From the NCBI RefSeq assembly GCF_002844555.1, contig NZ_PJNI01000007.1, positions 1 through 64,000 on the forward strand: a stretch of DNA of 64,000 nt. Direction: 5' to 3'. Origin of the DNA: Brumimicrobium salinarum (GTDB lineage Bacteria > Bacteroidota > Bacteroidia > Flavobacteriales_D > Crocinitomicaceae). The first letter of the stretch is position 1; each line of letters starts with the position of its first letter. The translations under genes were made by a program, and so were the position numbers. Positions 36,402 to 46,650 of this stretch are shown here, piece after piece. Below the pieces are notes generated by a model. It had not been told where the DNA came from. It worked only from the letters and a program-made list of their open reading frames with translations, and ran no database searches.

Positions 36402-38522
36402 ATGAAAAAGCATCTTTCTCTATTATTCGTACTATTTTTTATTTGTAATTTTTCTCTTGCGCAATCTGACTTGTCATTGAAAGAGGCTGTATTAGGACAG
36501 TACGCACAATTTTATCCAGAGCATATTTTCGGCTTCCAATGGATAGATGACGAAGGGAGTTATGCATACCTTAAAAAATATCAAAACCTTGTTGTAGGAA
36601 ATGCCGAAGGAGATGAAGAAGTGATTTTACATATACGAGATCTAAATAAATCGGTAGATGGACGTTTTACGTATTTCGCAAATCTTTCTTGGATTAATAA
36701 GGAATCTTTTATTGTGCATCAAAAACAGGTTATCGCTAAATACAACATTAAAGATAAAAAAGGAAAAAAGATAAAACTTCCCGAACAAGCAGAAAATATT
36801 AAGTTTGATCCGCATTATAAATATGTGTCGTATTCAATTGATAATAATCTTTTCTATTCTTCAATTGATGAATTTAAGGGGATTCCAGTTACCAATTTAG
36901 TGGATCTTAATGTGGTTTCTGGACAAGAGATCGCACGCAGCGAAATGGGAATTACTGAGGGTGTTTTCTGGTCGCCTACTAGCGATAAGTTGGCTTTTTA
37001 TCAAAAAGATGAAACTTATGTTCACGATTATCCATTATTAGATATAGATAAGTATCCTGGTTCTTTAAATAGTATAAAATATCCAATGGCAGGTCAAAAG
37101 AGCGAACGTGCAAAGCTAGGTATTTATCATTTGAAATTGGATACTACTTTTTATGTTACTGCTCAACATGGTCAAGAAAATTACATAACAAATGTGAGTT
37201 GGACGCCAGATGATCAATTTTTAATTTTTGCTGAAGTAGCCAGGTCACAAAAGCATGTTTGGGTCCATAAATATAAATATGATGGGACATTTGTAAAGAC
37301 TTTGTTTGAAGAGCAAAGTGATACTTGGGTAGAGCCTGAAAGGCCTGCTTACTTCCCTTCAAATGAAAGTAATGATTTTGTTTGGGTTAGTGAAAGGGAT
37401 GGTTTTGATAATTTATATGCATACTCAAAAGAGGGTAAATTACAATCAAAATTGACAAATAATAAATTCGTTTTAAAGGATGTTGTCGCTGCAGAAAATG
37501 GAGAAGTGTTCTTTACCGCAACAGGTAAAAATCCCCTAAACACCATGTTGTATAAGGTGGATGGTAAAGGTCGACAAAAACTATTAACGAAAGAAGAAGG
37601 GACGCATCAGGCTGTTGTTAGCCCGTGTAATCAATATGTTTTTGATCAGTATTCTTCTATTGATATTCCTAATAAAGCGGTTATTAGGTCTGCAAAAGGA
37701 AAAATAATTAAGGAATTACTTGTAGCCCAAGATAAATTAGCGTCTTACGGACTTTCTTCCGCAGACATAAGTCATCTTGTTACATCTGATGATGTTAAAT
37801 TATACACAAGATTGATTAAGCCTAAAGACTTTGATTCGTCAAAGAAGTATCCAGTTCTAATTTATGTTTATGGCGGGCCTCATGCTCAACTTGTAACGAA
37901 TAGTTGGATGGCAGGAGCTAGTTTATGGATGCACTGGTTAGCTAACCAAGGATATATTGTTTTTACATTAGATAATCGTGGATCTGCCAATCGTGGAGTA
38001 GATTTTGAACATATTATTCACAGAAATTTAGGAGAATTGGAGTGTAAAGATCAAATGAAGGGTGTGGAGTACTTAAAAAGTTTAGATTTTATTGATACCA
38101 ATAGAATCGCTATTCATGGCTGGAGTTTTGGTGGTTATATGACTATTAATATGATGTTAAAAGCACCTGAAAGTTTTAATGTGGGTGTTGCTGGTGGCCC
38201 CGTGACAGATTGGAAATTTTACGAAGTAATGTACGGAGAGCGATATATGGACACACCGCAGGAAAATAAGAAAGGATACGAAGAAACAAGCTTGCTCAAT
38301 CGGGCAGCTGACTTAGAAGGAGATTTATTAATGATTCATGGTACTTCTGACCCTGTTGTTGTAATGCAGCACAGTTTAGCTTTAATTAGAAAGTTTGTTG
38401 AACATGAAATTCAAGTTGATTTTTTTCCTTATCCAATGCACGAACACAATGTAAGAGGGAAAGATCGATATCACCTTATGGAAAAAGTTTTGAATTACAT
38501 CATTGATAAGAATGTGAGGTAA
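36402..38522 (+). CDS. S9 family prolyl oligopeptidase, dipeptidyl-peptidase IV type
   Basis: This 706-residue secreted serine peptidase has a signal peptide (MKKHLSLLFVLFFICNFSLAQ), an N-terminal beta-propeller (about 30-470) and a C-terminal alpha/beta-hydrolase domain. The catalytic triad is S575 in HGWSFGGYM, D650 in GTSDPVV and H682 in HEHNV. YVYGGPHAQLV is the oxyanion-region motif. The DPP-IV subfamily removes X-Pro or X-Ala dipeptides. Together with the S46 peptidase at 18887 it indicates periplasmic processing of imported peptides. It is monocistronic. Confidence 0.93.
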   Translation: MKKHLSLLFVLFFICNFSLAQSDLSLKEAVLGQYAQFYPEHIFGFQWIDDEGSYAYLKKYQNLVVGNAEGDEEVILHIRDLNKSVDGRFTYFANLSWINKESFIVHQKQVIAKYNIKDKKGKKIKLPEQAENIKFDPHYKYVSYSIDNNLFYSSIDEFKGIPVTNLVDLNVVSGQEIARSEMGITEGVFWSPTSDKLAFYQKDETYVHDYPLLDIDKYPGSLNSIKYPMAGQKSERAKLGIYHLKLDTTFYVTAQHGQENYITNVSWTPDDQFLIFAEVARSQKHVWVHKYKYDGTFVKTLFEEQSDTWVEPERPAYFPSNESNDFVWVSERDGFDNLYAYSKEGKLQSKLTNNKFVLKDVVAAENGEVFFTATGKNPLNTMLYKVDGKGRQKLLTKEEGTHQAVVSPCNQYVFDQYSSIDIPNKAVIRSAKGKIIKELLVAQDKLASYGLSSADISHLVTSDDVKLYTRLIKPKDFDSSKKYPVLIYVYGGPHAQLVTNSWMAGASLWMHWLANQGYIVFTLDNRGSANRGVDFEHIIHRNLGELECKDQMKGVEYLKSLDFIDTNRIAIHGWSFGGYMTINMMLKAPESFNVGVAGGPVTDWKFYEVMYGERYMDTPQENKKGYEETSLLNRAADLEGDLLMIHGTSDPVVVMQHSLALIRKFVEHEIQVDFFPYPMHEHNVRGKDRYHLMEKVLNYIIDKNVR

Positions 38523-38723
38523 ATTTGTTTTTATTAGCAGATAAACAGTTGTGTATGCATTTATGAATGCGGAGTGCTCTTCAAAACTGTTGATTTTACA
38601 ACATAAGCAGCTTGATTAGTGAATTTATTCACTTGTTTAACGAAAAAAAAATGTAGATTTTTTTGCTTAAAGTTTTTAAATTGCGTTATTTAGCAGAATA
38701 ATAACTTATTACGACTATTTTCT

Positions 38724-39035
38724 ATGAAGACTACTGCATTTTTGATGTTTTTTTTGGTTCCCGTTATATGCTTTTCTCAAACCGATCGATATAGCTATGG
38801 TTTTTCTGGGAAAATTGATTCCTCTTTTGTTGAAGTTCTCTCCAGTAAGGTTGCTCAACTTGAGGGAGTTGATCAGGTAAAGGGACGTTACAAAGTCGAA
38901 CAATCTAGAGGCGAACTTTTGATTTTTGTTGAACAACCAAAAACGCGATACGATAGGGCTTTATTTAATTCTGCGAAAGTAAAAGAAATTCTACTTCAAA
39001 ATAACCTTACGCCTTTAGACTTTAGAAAATTATAA
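38724..39035 (+). CDS. Small secreted protein of unknown function
   Basis: This 103-residue protein has a clear signal peptide (MKTTAFLMFFLVPVICFSQ). The mature part of about 84 residues is charged, with the pattern FSGKIDSSFVEVLSSKVAQLEGVDQVKGRYKVE. The alternating beta-alpha pattern and the size recall ferredoxin-like (HMA-type) folds but without metal cysteines. I do not recognise it. It lies 18 bp before the giant T9SS substrate and is probably the first gene of that operon, so it may assist its export or assembly. Confidence 0.7.
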   Translation: MKTTAFLMFFLVPVICFSQTDRYSYGFSGKIDSSFVEVLSSKVAQLEGVDQVKGRYKVEQSRGELLIFVEQPKTRYDRALFNSAKVKEILLQNNLTPLDFRKL

Positions 39036-39052
39036 AAAGAAACCTACTCAAA

Positions 39053-42000
39053 ATGAAAAGTTTAAATGGTTTATTATTTACACTTACTGTGTTAATATTT
39101 ATTGCAAACAATGCATTCTCGCAAAGTGATAATTGTTCGTTTGCCCCCAATTTACCTGTGACTAGTTCTTGTGCTTCACCTACTATGGGGAGTTCAGCAG
39201 GAGCATCTCAAAATTTACCGGGTTGCGTTGGTAATGCAGATGACGATGTTTGGTATGAATTTGTTGCTACCTCAACCTCTCACCGTATTGAAGTGGGAGC
39301 AAGTTCAGGTTATGACCCTGTATTGCAGGTTTTTAAGAATTCGTGCTCTTCTTTGAATAATTTAGGTTGTATTGATGATTACGGTACAGGTTCAGATGAG
39401 GTTTTTAATTATACCAACTATATTGTTGGTCAAACCTATAAAATTAGGATTTACCATTATGGAGTAGGTTCAGGGACTGGAGACTTCAGTATTTGTTTAA
39501 CAAATCCGTTAAACGCTCCTTCAAATGATGATTGTATAAACGCAACGCCTTTGAGTGTTAACTCAAGCTGTGTATATCAATCATTTGATAATATTGGAGC
39601 AACCGCTTCAATACCGGGTTGTGCAGGAAATGCCGATGAAGATGTATGGTTTAGCTTTGTAGCGACCAATTCAGTTCAAGAAATAAGCGTTAATCCGTCT
39701 TCAACTATGGATGCGGTAGTTCAACTTTTTACAGGCACTTGCGGTTCTCTTACTTCCTTATATTGTGAAGATTTGAGTTTCTCAGGTGGGATTGAAACGG
39801 TTAATGCAATTGGACTTATTCCTGGTCAGGTGTATTATTTTCGAGTTTATGATTATTATACGGGAAGAACAGGAACTTTCGATGTGTGTGTTAAAGGAGC
39901 TCCTACGCCAGCTCCCATAAATGATGAACCTTGTTCCGCTATAAAAATTCCAACGGTTACCTCTGAATGTACTTATTCAACATTTACGAATGTTGGAGCG
40001 ACAGCCTCTCCACATCCCAGGCCCACAGATTGTGATGGGAATGGTACTTCAGGAGGGTACTCCATAAATTCAAAGGATGTATGGTTTGAAATTACTGTAC
40101 CTCCGTCTGGTCAATTATCAATTACTTCACAACCCAATATGGGAGCGGGTTCTATTTCTGATGGCGTAATGGCTTTATATGGGGGGACATGTTCAAATCT
40201 TGCAGGAATATATTGTTCAGATGATTTCTCTTATCCAGGTAGTGCCAATGATAATTTACCTTATATAGAAAGGTCTGGTTTAACACCAGGAAGTACTGTA
40301 TATTTGCGCTATTATGGTTATGGTGTGAGTGAAGGTACTTTTGGTTTTTGTGTGAGTACAACAACTAATGATGATTGTGCAAACGCTTTAGAAATTTGTG
40401 ACATTAATGGTTATAAAGGATCAACGGTTCCAGCTTATACAGCCGATCGGCCTGGTAATATGAGGGGGAATGCTGAAATGAATAATCCACCTACATACAC
40501 TTGGACGCCAGGTACAAACCAAGGCGGTGTTTTTGGAAAAGGCGGTTCTTGGGGGAATGGTTCTCCCTTAACTGACGTTCAGATTAATAATAACTCATGG
40601 ATTAAATTTACAGCTTCTGCAACAACTGCAACTTTAAATGTATCCATTTATGATTGTTTTATTGGTAATTACCCAAGCGGAGGTATACAGATGCAGATTT
40701 TCTCATCAAATAATTGCAGTAACTTTATACCCGTATCTAATTTCGAAGAAAATAGTACCGGTTTTGTAATTACGGCGAATGGTTTAACTGTTGGCGATCA
40801 GTATTATTTAATGGTTGATGGATATGCAGGAGATATTTGTAGTTATACCATTAGTGCAAATACTGGAGTTTCCTTTCCAAATATTGATCCAGTCCCACCA
40901 CTTTGTGCAGGTGGCTCAACTACCTTAACTGCACCTCCTGGAGCAACTTCGTATAATTGGTTGCATAATGGTTCAACGAGTAGGAGCGTTACGGTAAATC
41001 CATCCGTTACTACAACTTATACATGTGAAGTTACTGGACTTTGTAATTATAGACAAACATTAACGAGACAGGTGGTTGTGAAACCCAATCCAAATGTAAC
41101 TTTTAGCACTGGAGCGTCACCATCTATATGCGCTGGTGAAAGTATAACAATTAATGCAAGTGGTGGAAGCTCTTATCTATGGAGTAATGGTCAAACGGGA
41201 AGTAGTATCTCTGTTTCGCCTTCTTCAAATACGACATATTCAGTAACAGCTACCTTAGACGGTTGTCAGTCGACTGAACAAGTAAACGTTAATGTAAATT
41301 CACTTCCGCAATTATCTGTAAGTCCAACGGCAAACGATGCAAGTTGTGGTATGGCAGATGGTTCGCTTACGGGGACAGTCGTGAATGGTTCTGCTCCGTT
41401 TTCTTATGAATGGACTTCTGGAGGTTCTATTATTGGAACTACCAGAAATATAAATAATGTTTCTGCAGGCCTTTACTCCTTGAATGTTACAGATGGAAAT
41501 GGATGCTCGAATGATTTTGGACCATTTGGAATTACAAATCCTGGTGCGCCAGCAGCTCCTGCAATTACTGTTTCAAATAATAGTGCTTGTGAAGATGAAA
41601 ATGTAAGCTTTTCAATTGTGTCTCCAGATCCATCAGCAACTTATGAGTGGAACGGACCAAATGGATTTACATCAAATAATACATCTTTCTCTGTTCCTGT
41701 AAATTCTATAACTGATGGAAACTACTGTGTGGTTTCTACTGTGGCCAATTGTACAGGAGCCTCTGCTTGTGAAACGATAGCTTTGCTTCCCCCACCTGAG
41801 TTGAATTTGTCATCATCTGTTGAAGATTCAGTAGCGTGTGTAAATAGTGATGTTACCCTTTCAGCATCTGGTGCTAATACATATACTTGGACTGGTCCGG
41901 GTGCCTATACTGCAAATGGTAACGCCGTTTCAATCCCGAATGTAAATGCTACCAATCAAGGCTGGTACACTGTTGAAGCAACAGATGGGAGTGGTTGTAA

Positions 42001-42817
42001 AGCGACTGATTCTCTTTATGTAGCTGTCGCAGACTTGCCAACAGCGAATGCGAATGCAAGTGGAAGTAGCGATAATTCGTTTTGTGAAGGTGCTATTGTG
42101 GAAGTAAATGGTACTGGAGGAGTAGCTTATCATTGGAATGGACCGAATGGATTTTCTTCAACACAACAAAATGACGTAATACTAGATTTTAACGCAAATA
42201 ATGAAGGAATATACTTTTTAACCGTTACAGATTCTAATGGTTGCGTTGATCAGGATACGACTAGACTTTCATTAGCGTTTTTAGATAATTTTGGTGTATT
42301 AACTGCTGATACATCAGTGTGCCCCGGGGATGACTTCGCTTTAACTGCTTCAGGAGCTGATAATTATTTATGGTATGGTCCTGATGGATTCGAAGCGCAA
42401 GGAAATCCGGTGGAGGTGTTAGATGTTTCATTTGATCAAGCAGGTATATACTATGTTGAAGGGTTTAATGAGGAAGGCTGTAGTGATGCTGATTCGATGG
42501 AGTTAAAAGTGAAAATATCTCGAGATTGTTTATTTATTCCTGGATTTACTTCTCCTAATGACGATGGTTTAAATGATGGTTGGGTAATCACTGGTATCGA
42601 AGCATTTCCAGATGCAGAGGTGTTTATTTATAACCGATGGGGAAATCTTGCATTTTATGCTTCACCTTATGAAAATGATTGGTTTGGACAAGTCAATAAA
42701 GGGGTTAAGATTGGTGGGAAAGACGGAAAAGTACCAGCAGGAACCTATTTTTATGTAATCCAACTCAATGATGGTATTGATGAGCCTATTAAGGGATATT
42801 TAGAGTTGCAATATTAA
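39053..42817 (+). CDS. Giant surface protein with T9SS type B (gliding motility-associated) C-terminus
   Basis: This 1254-residue protein has a signal peptide ending NAFSQ. The first about 450 residues hold three PPC-like modules: PGCVGNADDDVWYEFVAT, PGCAGNADEDVWFSFVAT and NSKDVWFEITVP. A further beta domain and then about six Ig/PKD-like modules (WNGPNGF, TWTGPGAY, HWNGPNGF, WYGPDGF) follow up to about residue 1160. The last about 90 residues (FIPGFTSPNDDGLND, IYNRWGNLAFYASPYENDWFG, PAGTYFYVIQLNDG) are the CHU_C type B sorting domain. Type B substrates depend on a PorP/SprF partner, which is encoded directly downstream. It is probably an adhesin or surface fibre. Confidence 0.92.
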   Translation: MKSLNGLLFTLTVLIFIANNAFSQSDNCSFAPNLPVTSSCASPTMGSSAGASQNLPGCVGNADDDVWYEFVATSTSHRIEVGASSGYDPVLQVFKNSCSSLNNLGCIDDYGTGSDEVFNYTNYIVGQTYKIRIYHYGVGSGTGDFSICLTNPLNAPSNDDCINATPLSVNSSCVYQSFDNIGATASIPGCAGNADEDVWFSFVATNSVQEISVNPSSTMDAVVQLFTGTCGSLTSLYCEDLSFSGGIETVNAIGLIPGQVYYFRVYDYYTGRTGTFDVCVKGAPTPAPINDEPCSAIKIPTVTSECTYSTFTNVGATASPHPRPTDCDGNGTSGGYSINSKDVWFEITVPPSGQLSITSQPNMGAGSISDGVMALYGGTCSNLAGIYCSDDFSYPGSANDNLPYIERSGLTPGSTVYLRYYGYGVSEGTFGFCVSTTTNDDCANALEICDINGYKGSTVPAYTADRPGNMRGNAEMNNPPTYTWTPGTNQGGVFGKGGSWGNGSPLTDVQINNNSWIKFTASATTATLNVSIYDCFIGNYPSGGIQMQIFSSNNCSNFIPVSNFEENSTGFVITANGLTVGDQYYLMVDGYAGDICSYTISANTGVSFPNIDPVPPLCAGGSTTLTAPPGATSYNWLHNGSTSRSVTVNPSVTTTYTCEVTGLCNYRQTLTRQVVVKPNPNVTFSTGASPSICAGESITINASGGSSYLWSNGQTGSSISVSPSSNTTYSVTATLDGCQSTEQVNVNVNSLPQLSVSPTANDASCGMADGSLTGTVVNGSAPFSYEWTSGGSIIGTTRNINNVSAGLYSLNVTDGNGCSNDFGPFGITNPGAPAAPAITVSNNSACEDENVSFSIVSPDPSATYEWNGPNGFTSNNTSFSVPVNSITDGNYCVVSTVANCTGASACETIALLPPPELNLSSSVEDSVACVNSDVTLSASGANTYTWTGPGAYTANGNAVSIPNVNATNQGWYTVEATDGSGCKATDSLYVAVADLPTANANASGSSDNSFCEGAIVEVNGTGGVAYHWNGPNGFSSTQQNDVILDFNANNEGIYFLTVTDSNGCVDQDTTRLSLAFLDNFGVLTADTSVCPGDDFALTASGADNYLWYGPDGFEAQGNPVEVLDVSFDQAGIYYVEGFNEEGCSDADSMELKVKISRDCLFIPGFTSPNDDGLNDGWVITGIEAFPDAEVFIYNRWGNLAFYASPYENDWFGQVNKGVKIGGKDGKVPAGTYFYVIQLNDGIDEPIKGYLELQY

Positions 42818-42829
42818 TAAGCGATTATT

Positions 42830-43765
42830 ATGAAATTAACAACACACATTGCTGCGGCTTGCTTAATGCTAGTAACAACCTTTTTAGGTTCTATACAGGC
42901 TTTTGGGCAACAGGATGAGCAGTTATCATTATATAATTATAATCCACTTTATTATAATCCTGCCTATGCTGGAAGTAGAAGTGCATTAAGTATTGTTTCA
43001 ATGGCAAGATTTCAATGGATCAACTTTGAAGGGGCACCAAGTACTCAATTTGTATCAGTTCACACCCCTGTAATCGGTAGGTCTCTAGGTATGGGGTTAA
43101 CAATGGTTAATGATCAAGTAGGTGCACGTAAAAGAACTGCTATTTATTACAATGCAAGCTCAGGCATTCGTTTAAATAACAACAATGATCGGTTGGCATT
43201 TGGACTTTCTGTAGGGATGGATATTATGTCATTTGATTTTAATGATTTACCTGTTCATGACATTTCTGACCCGTTTTATGGACAATCGATTTCAACCACA
43301 AAAATTAATGCGGGAGCAGGATTGTATTACTACAATGATCAGTTTTATGTTGGTGTTTCGAGTCCACGATTATTCGAACCTAAAACGGAAGGTGCAGATG
43401 AAGTTTTGGCTACTTTGAGCAAAAGACACTTTTTTATATCGGCTGGAAAAGTTTTCAACCTTAATAGTGTGGTGAAATTTAAGCCCACTACGCTAGTTAA
43501 GATAACGCCAAATAGCCCTTTAACATTTGATGTCAATGCGAACTTTCTATTATATGAGCGCTTGTGGATTGGAGGATTGTATCGATTTCATGAGGCTGTA
43601 GGAATCAATTTCGTTTACAACTTTAATGATTTTATACATCTCGGATATGGTTATGATTTTGCAATAAATCGTTTAATGAAACATCAAAGTGGATCACATG
43701 AGGTGTTGCTTCAGATTGATATTCAGTCAAAACGTAATTTATTTACTTCACCAAGGTACTTTTAA
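42830..43765 (+). CDS. PorP/SprF family type IX secretion outer-membrane protein
   Basis: This 311-residue predicted beta-barrel has a signal peptide ending AFGQQ. The family start QDEQLSLYNYNPLYYNPAYAGSRSALS is unmistakable for PorP/SprF, followed by repeated amphipathic strands and a C-terminal barrel strand. PorP/SprF proteins attach or secrete type B T9SS substrates at the surface, and each is often dedicated to the neighbouring giant protein. It lies 12 bp after the 1254-residue substrate and 2 bp before an OmpA-family gene, forming one operon. Confidence 0.94.
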   Translation: MKLTTHIAAACLMLVTTFLGSIQAFGQQDEQLSLYNYNPLYYNPAYAGSRSALSIVSMARFQWINFEGAPSTQFVSVHTPVIGRSLGMGLTMVNDQVGARKRTAIYYNASSGIRLNNNNDRLAFGLSVGMDIMSFDFNDLPVHDISDPFYGQSISTTKINAGAGLYYYNDQFYVGVSSPRLFEPKTEGADEVLATLSKRHFFISAGKVFNLNSVVKFKPTTLVKITPNSPLTFDVNANFLLYERLWIGGLYRFHEAVGINFVYNFNDFIHLGYGYDFAINRLMKHQSGSHEVLLQIDIQSKRNLFTSPRYF

Positions 43766-43767
43766 TA

Positions 43768-45930
43768 ATGAGAATTCTTTTTTTGATTAACGTAGCAATA
43801 TTTTTATTTGTATCCAATGGATTTTGTCAGTTGAAGGCAAAACTAGCAGATAAACATTATGAAAATCTAGCATACTACGAAGCAGCCCCCATTTATAATG
43901 AATTGGCGGATAAATTTCTTGCGAAAAATAAAGGAGAGAAAATGTATGTGCTTCGTGCTGCTATTTCAAATGGTAAGCTAAGGAAATACAAGTTATCCAA
44001 TGAATACTATGCATCAATATTGAAATTAGATATGAATGCGCTAAGCGAAACGCAATATATGAATTATATTGATCAATTGCGGATGCTTAAAAAGTATGAG
44101 GCTTCAGTCGAACAAGCAAGGATAGCACATCAACTTTTTCCAAAAAATGAATTTTTCTCAGCTTTAATTAATGGAGATGATAAATTTGAAAGGGTGAAGA
44201 AAATGAATAAAATTGCGGATGCCGAAGTGGCTCCGTTTAATTCAAATAAAGGTGATTTTTCGCCCGTATTTTTTGAAAAAGGTTTGCTTTTCGTAACTAA
44301 ATCTTCTAACAAAGGATTTTTAACTGGGAAATATGCATGGGATAATGGTAACTTTACCAATATCATGTATACTGAATTTGAAGCAGAAGAATGGATTAAA
44401 CCAAAAACATTATCGGGTGAATTCTTTTCCCGTAAACATGACGGACCAATAGCTTTTGATAGTAGTTATAACAAAATGTTGATAACAAGAAACCTATCAT
44501 CAAGTGAAAAAAAGGAGGGCGTGCGCTATTTGTCTCTATATATGAGCGAAAAAGATAAAGATAATAAATGGAAGACGCCTGAGCTTCTCTCTTTTTCAAC
44601 CAAAGAAGCAAACACTGGACATGGATGCTTTTCGCCAGATGGGAAAAGAATTTATTTCGTTTCTGATCGTGAGTCTAGTAAAGGGAAAACAGATATTTAT
44701 TATTCAGACCTTAAAGATGGTGTTTGGCAATCGCCCGTGAATTTTGAAAAAGTAAATACGGAAGGAGATGAAATGTTTCCGTATATCTCGCCCAATAATA
44801 GATTATATTTCGCCTCGAACGGTCGCGTAGGTCTTGGTGGATTGGATATATATTATATAGATTTGAATGATGAGAACAGTGAACCTATTAATGTAGGAGA
44901 CGGAATTAATAGTCCAGCAGATGATTTTGGACTAATTGTCGATGAGACAAAAAATAAAGGTTACTTTTCTTCAAATAGAAATGGTTTTATTGATCGCATT
45001 TACAATTGGAAATCAACGCCACCAGAAATTGATGTAATTGTAAACGTTTACACTAATTATAAACCTAAAGAGGCAGTCGAGAATCATCCTGTATGGATTA
45101 TTAGCTCAAATTTAAAAGATACAATTGAATCAAAAACGGATGAAAATGGCTGGGTAATGGCCTCATTAGATTTTGCAAAAGAGTACAAAATAGTAGTTGA
45201 AAAAGAGTTTTTTGAACAAGATGAACAAATAGTATTTGATACGTATAAATTTTATGAGGACACCACTTTAAATTATGATGTATTCTTAAATCCAACAAGT
45301 ATTTCTGCTAGAATAAATGTTGTTCGTGCTTCAGATCAAATGCCTATTGAAAACGCAATGATTAATATGTATAATCCAAAAACGAAAGAAGACACTGTCT
45401 TTTATACAGATGAGAATGGATTTGTAATCGGAAATGTTGATCGACACAGTGAGTATTGGGTGAGTGGTTCTAAAAAAGGATTTATTGATAATGAAACTAA
45501 TTTTTTTACTAATAATTATAGTGATCGATTAGTAGAGTTGGAATTAGAACTAGAGGAAATCAAGAAAGGAACTGTCTTTAAATTAGAAAATATTTTTTAC
45601 GATTTAAACAAGGCTTCATTAAGAGAAGAAAGTAAGGTAGCATTAGACAAGTTGGCTCGATTTATACTAGATAATGATGTTAAAATCGAGTTAAGTGCAC
45701 ATACAGATTCTAGAGGTAGTAATCGGTATAATCTTGATTTGTCTCAACAAAGAGCGCAAAGCTGCGTTGATTATTTACTTAGCAAGGGAATCAATAAAAG
45801 TAATATAATTGCAAAGGGGTACGGAGAAACACGTTTAGTGAATAGATGTAAAAATGGAGTGAAATGTTCGGAAGACGAACATCAGGAAAATAGACGAACG
45901 GAAGTAAAGATATTAGACTTAAATAACTAA
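43768..45930 (+). CDS. OmpA-family protein with PD40 repeats, T9SS-associated
   Basis: This 720-residue protein has a signal peptide (to about GFCQ, residue 21) and an N-terminal helical TPR-like part (25-135). PD40/WD40-like propeller repeats follow (CFSPDGKRIYFVSDRE, PYISPNNRLYFASNGR, GYFSSNRNG), then a carboxypeptidase-regulatory-like beta domain (500-590). The C-terminal OmpA peptidoglycan-binding domain is NIFYDLNKASLREES through LSAHTDSRGS to NRRTEVKIL. This architecture recalls PorE-type proteins that tie the T9SS to the cell wall. The operon context with a type B substrate and PorP/SprF supports a dedicated anchoring role. Confidence 0.91.
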   Translation: MRILFLINVAIFLFVSNGFCQLKAKLADKHYENLAYYEAAPIYNELADKFLAKNKGEKMYVLRAAISNGKLRKYKLSNEYYASILKLDMNALSETQYMNYIDQLRMLKKYEASVEQARIAHQLFPKNEFFSALINGDDKFERVKKMNKIADAEVAPFNSNKGDFSPVFFEKGLLFVTKSSNKGFLTGKYAWDNGNFTNIMYTEFEAEEWIKPKTLSGEFFSRKHDGPIAFDSSYNKMLITRNLSSSEKKEGVRYLSLYMSEKDKDNKWKTPELLSFSTKEANTGHGCFSPDGKRIYFVSDRESSKGKTDIYYSDLKDGVWQSPVNFEKVNTEGDEMFPYISPNNRLYFASNGRVGLGGLDIYYIDLNDENSEPINVGDGINSPADDFGLIVDETKNKGYFSSNRNGFIDRIYNWKSTPPEIDVIVNVYTNYKPKEAVENHPVWIISSNLKDTIESKTDENGWVMASLDFAKEYKIVVEKEFFEQDEQIVFDTYKFYEDTTLNYDVFLNPTSISARINVVRASDQMPIENAMINMYNPKTKEDTVFYTDENGFVIGNVDRHSEYWVSGSKKGFIDNETNFFTNNYSDRLVELELELEEIKKGTVFKLENIFYDLNKASLREESKVALDKLARFILDNDVKIELSAHTDSRGSNRYNLDLSQQRAQSCVDYLLSKGINKSNIIAKGYGETRLVNRCKNGVKCSEDEHQENRRTEVKILDLNN

Positions 45931-46101
45931 ATTGAATTTGATTACTTTATGATAGGCGGTTTAAAGTTATTGATATTACTGAAGTTCTCGACACTCGTTT
46001 GTCCCCAATATTCACAACATCGAAAGACTTTGCATAATTATAAAGAACGCAACTAGAATTAAATCAAATTATTACTGATGAATTCCCAACATGCATTAAT
46101 T

Positions 46102-46644
46102 TTATTTTTCGACTAAATCGGCTATTTTTCTTTGCGCTTTTTTAAGATGTTTGGTGATTAGTTTTACATCCTCCAAAGTTGGTGTTTCTTTAATACAATC
46201 AATTGATAATGAAGATATACTTTGTTGAAGATGATCGAATGCCATTTGCACTACTTCTCCATGATCAAATGCCAATGTAGGTAATTCATTTAAAAGTATC
46301 CATTTTGCTTTTGCAGCATCATCGTTTCCTATTGGTACAACCCCCTCTTTTTTCATAATAATAAAGTGGGCTATTGAGACCACTCTAAAACGAGGATCTC
46401 TTTTTACTTTTCCAAAGGTGTAAAATTGCTTTAGAAACTCAACTTTTACTCCAGTTTCCTCCTGTAGTTCTCGAATAGCAGCTTTTTCGGGGGATTCATT
46501 ATCCTCTATAAATCCACCCGGTAATGCCCATTTTTTATTGTTTACAGCTTTTTTTCTTTCAACCAATAATAGGTAAAGCCCACTTTTATCATAGCTAAAA
46601 ACCACAGCGTCTGCGGCCAACTTTATGTTTTGTTGTATTCCCAA
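46102..46644 (-). CDS. Nudix hydrolase
   Basis: This 180-residue protein has the Nudix box GGFIEDNESPEKAAIRELQEETGV (about 43-66) with all conserved Gly, Glu and Arg residues. The start KLAADAVVFSYDKSGLYLLLVERKK and the C-terminal part recall the ADP-ribose-related Nudix proteins of the NrtR group. The C-terminal segment here is short, so a winged-helix regulator is not certain. It would hydrolyse a nucleoside diphosphate derivative; the substrate is unknown. It lies 6 bp after the aminotransferase gene on the same strand. Confidence 0.87.
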   Translation of the reverse strand: MGIQQNIKLAADAVVFSYDKSGLYLLLVERKKAVNNKKWALPGGFIEDNESPEKAAIRELQEETGVKVEFLKQFYTFGKVKRDPRFRVVSIAHFIIMKKEGVVPIGNDDAAKAKWILLNELPTLAFDHGEVVQMAFDHLQQSISSLSIDCIKETPTLEDVKLITKHLKKAQRKIADLVEK

Positions 46645-46650
46645 AATCTT

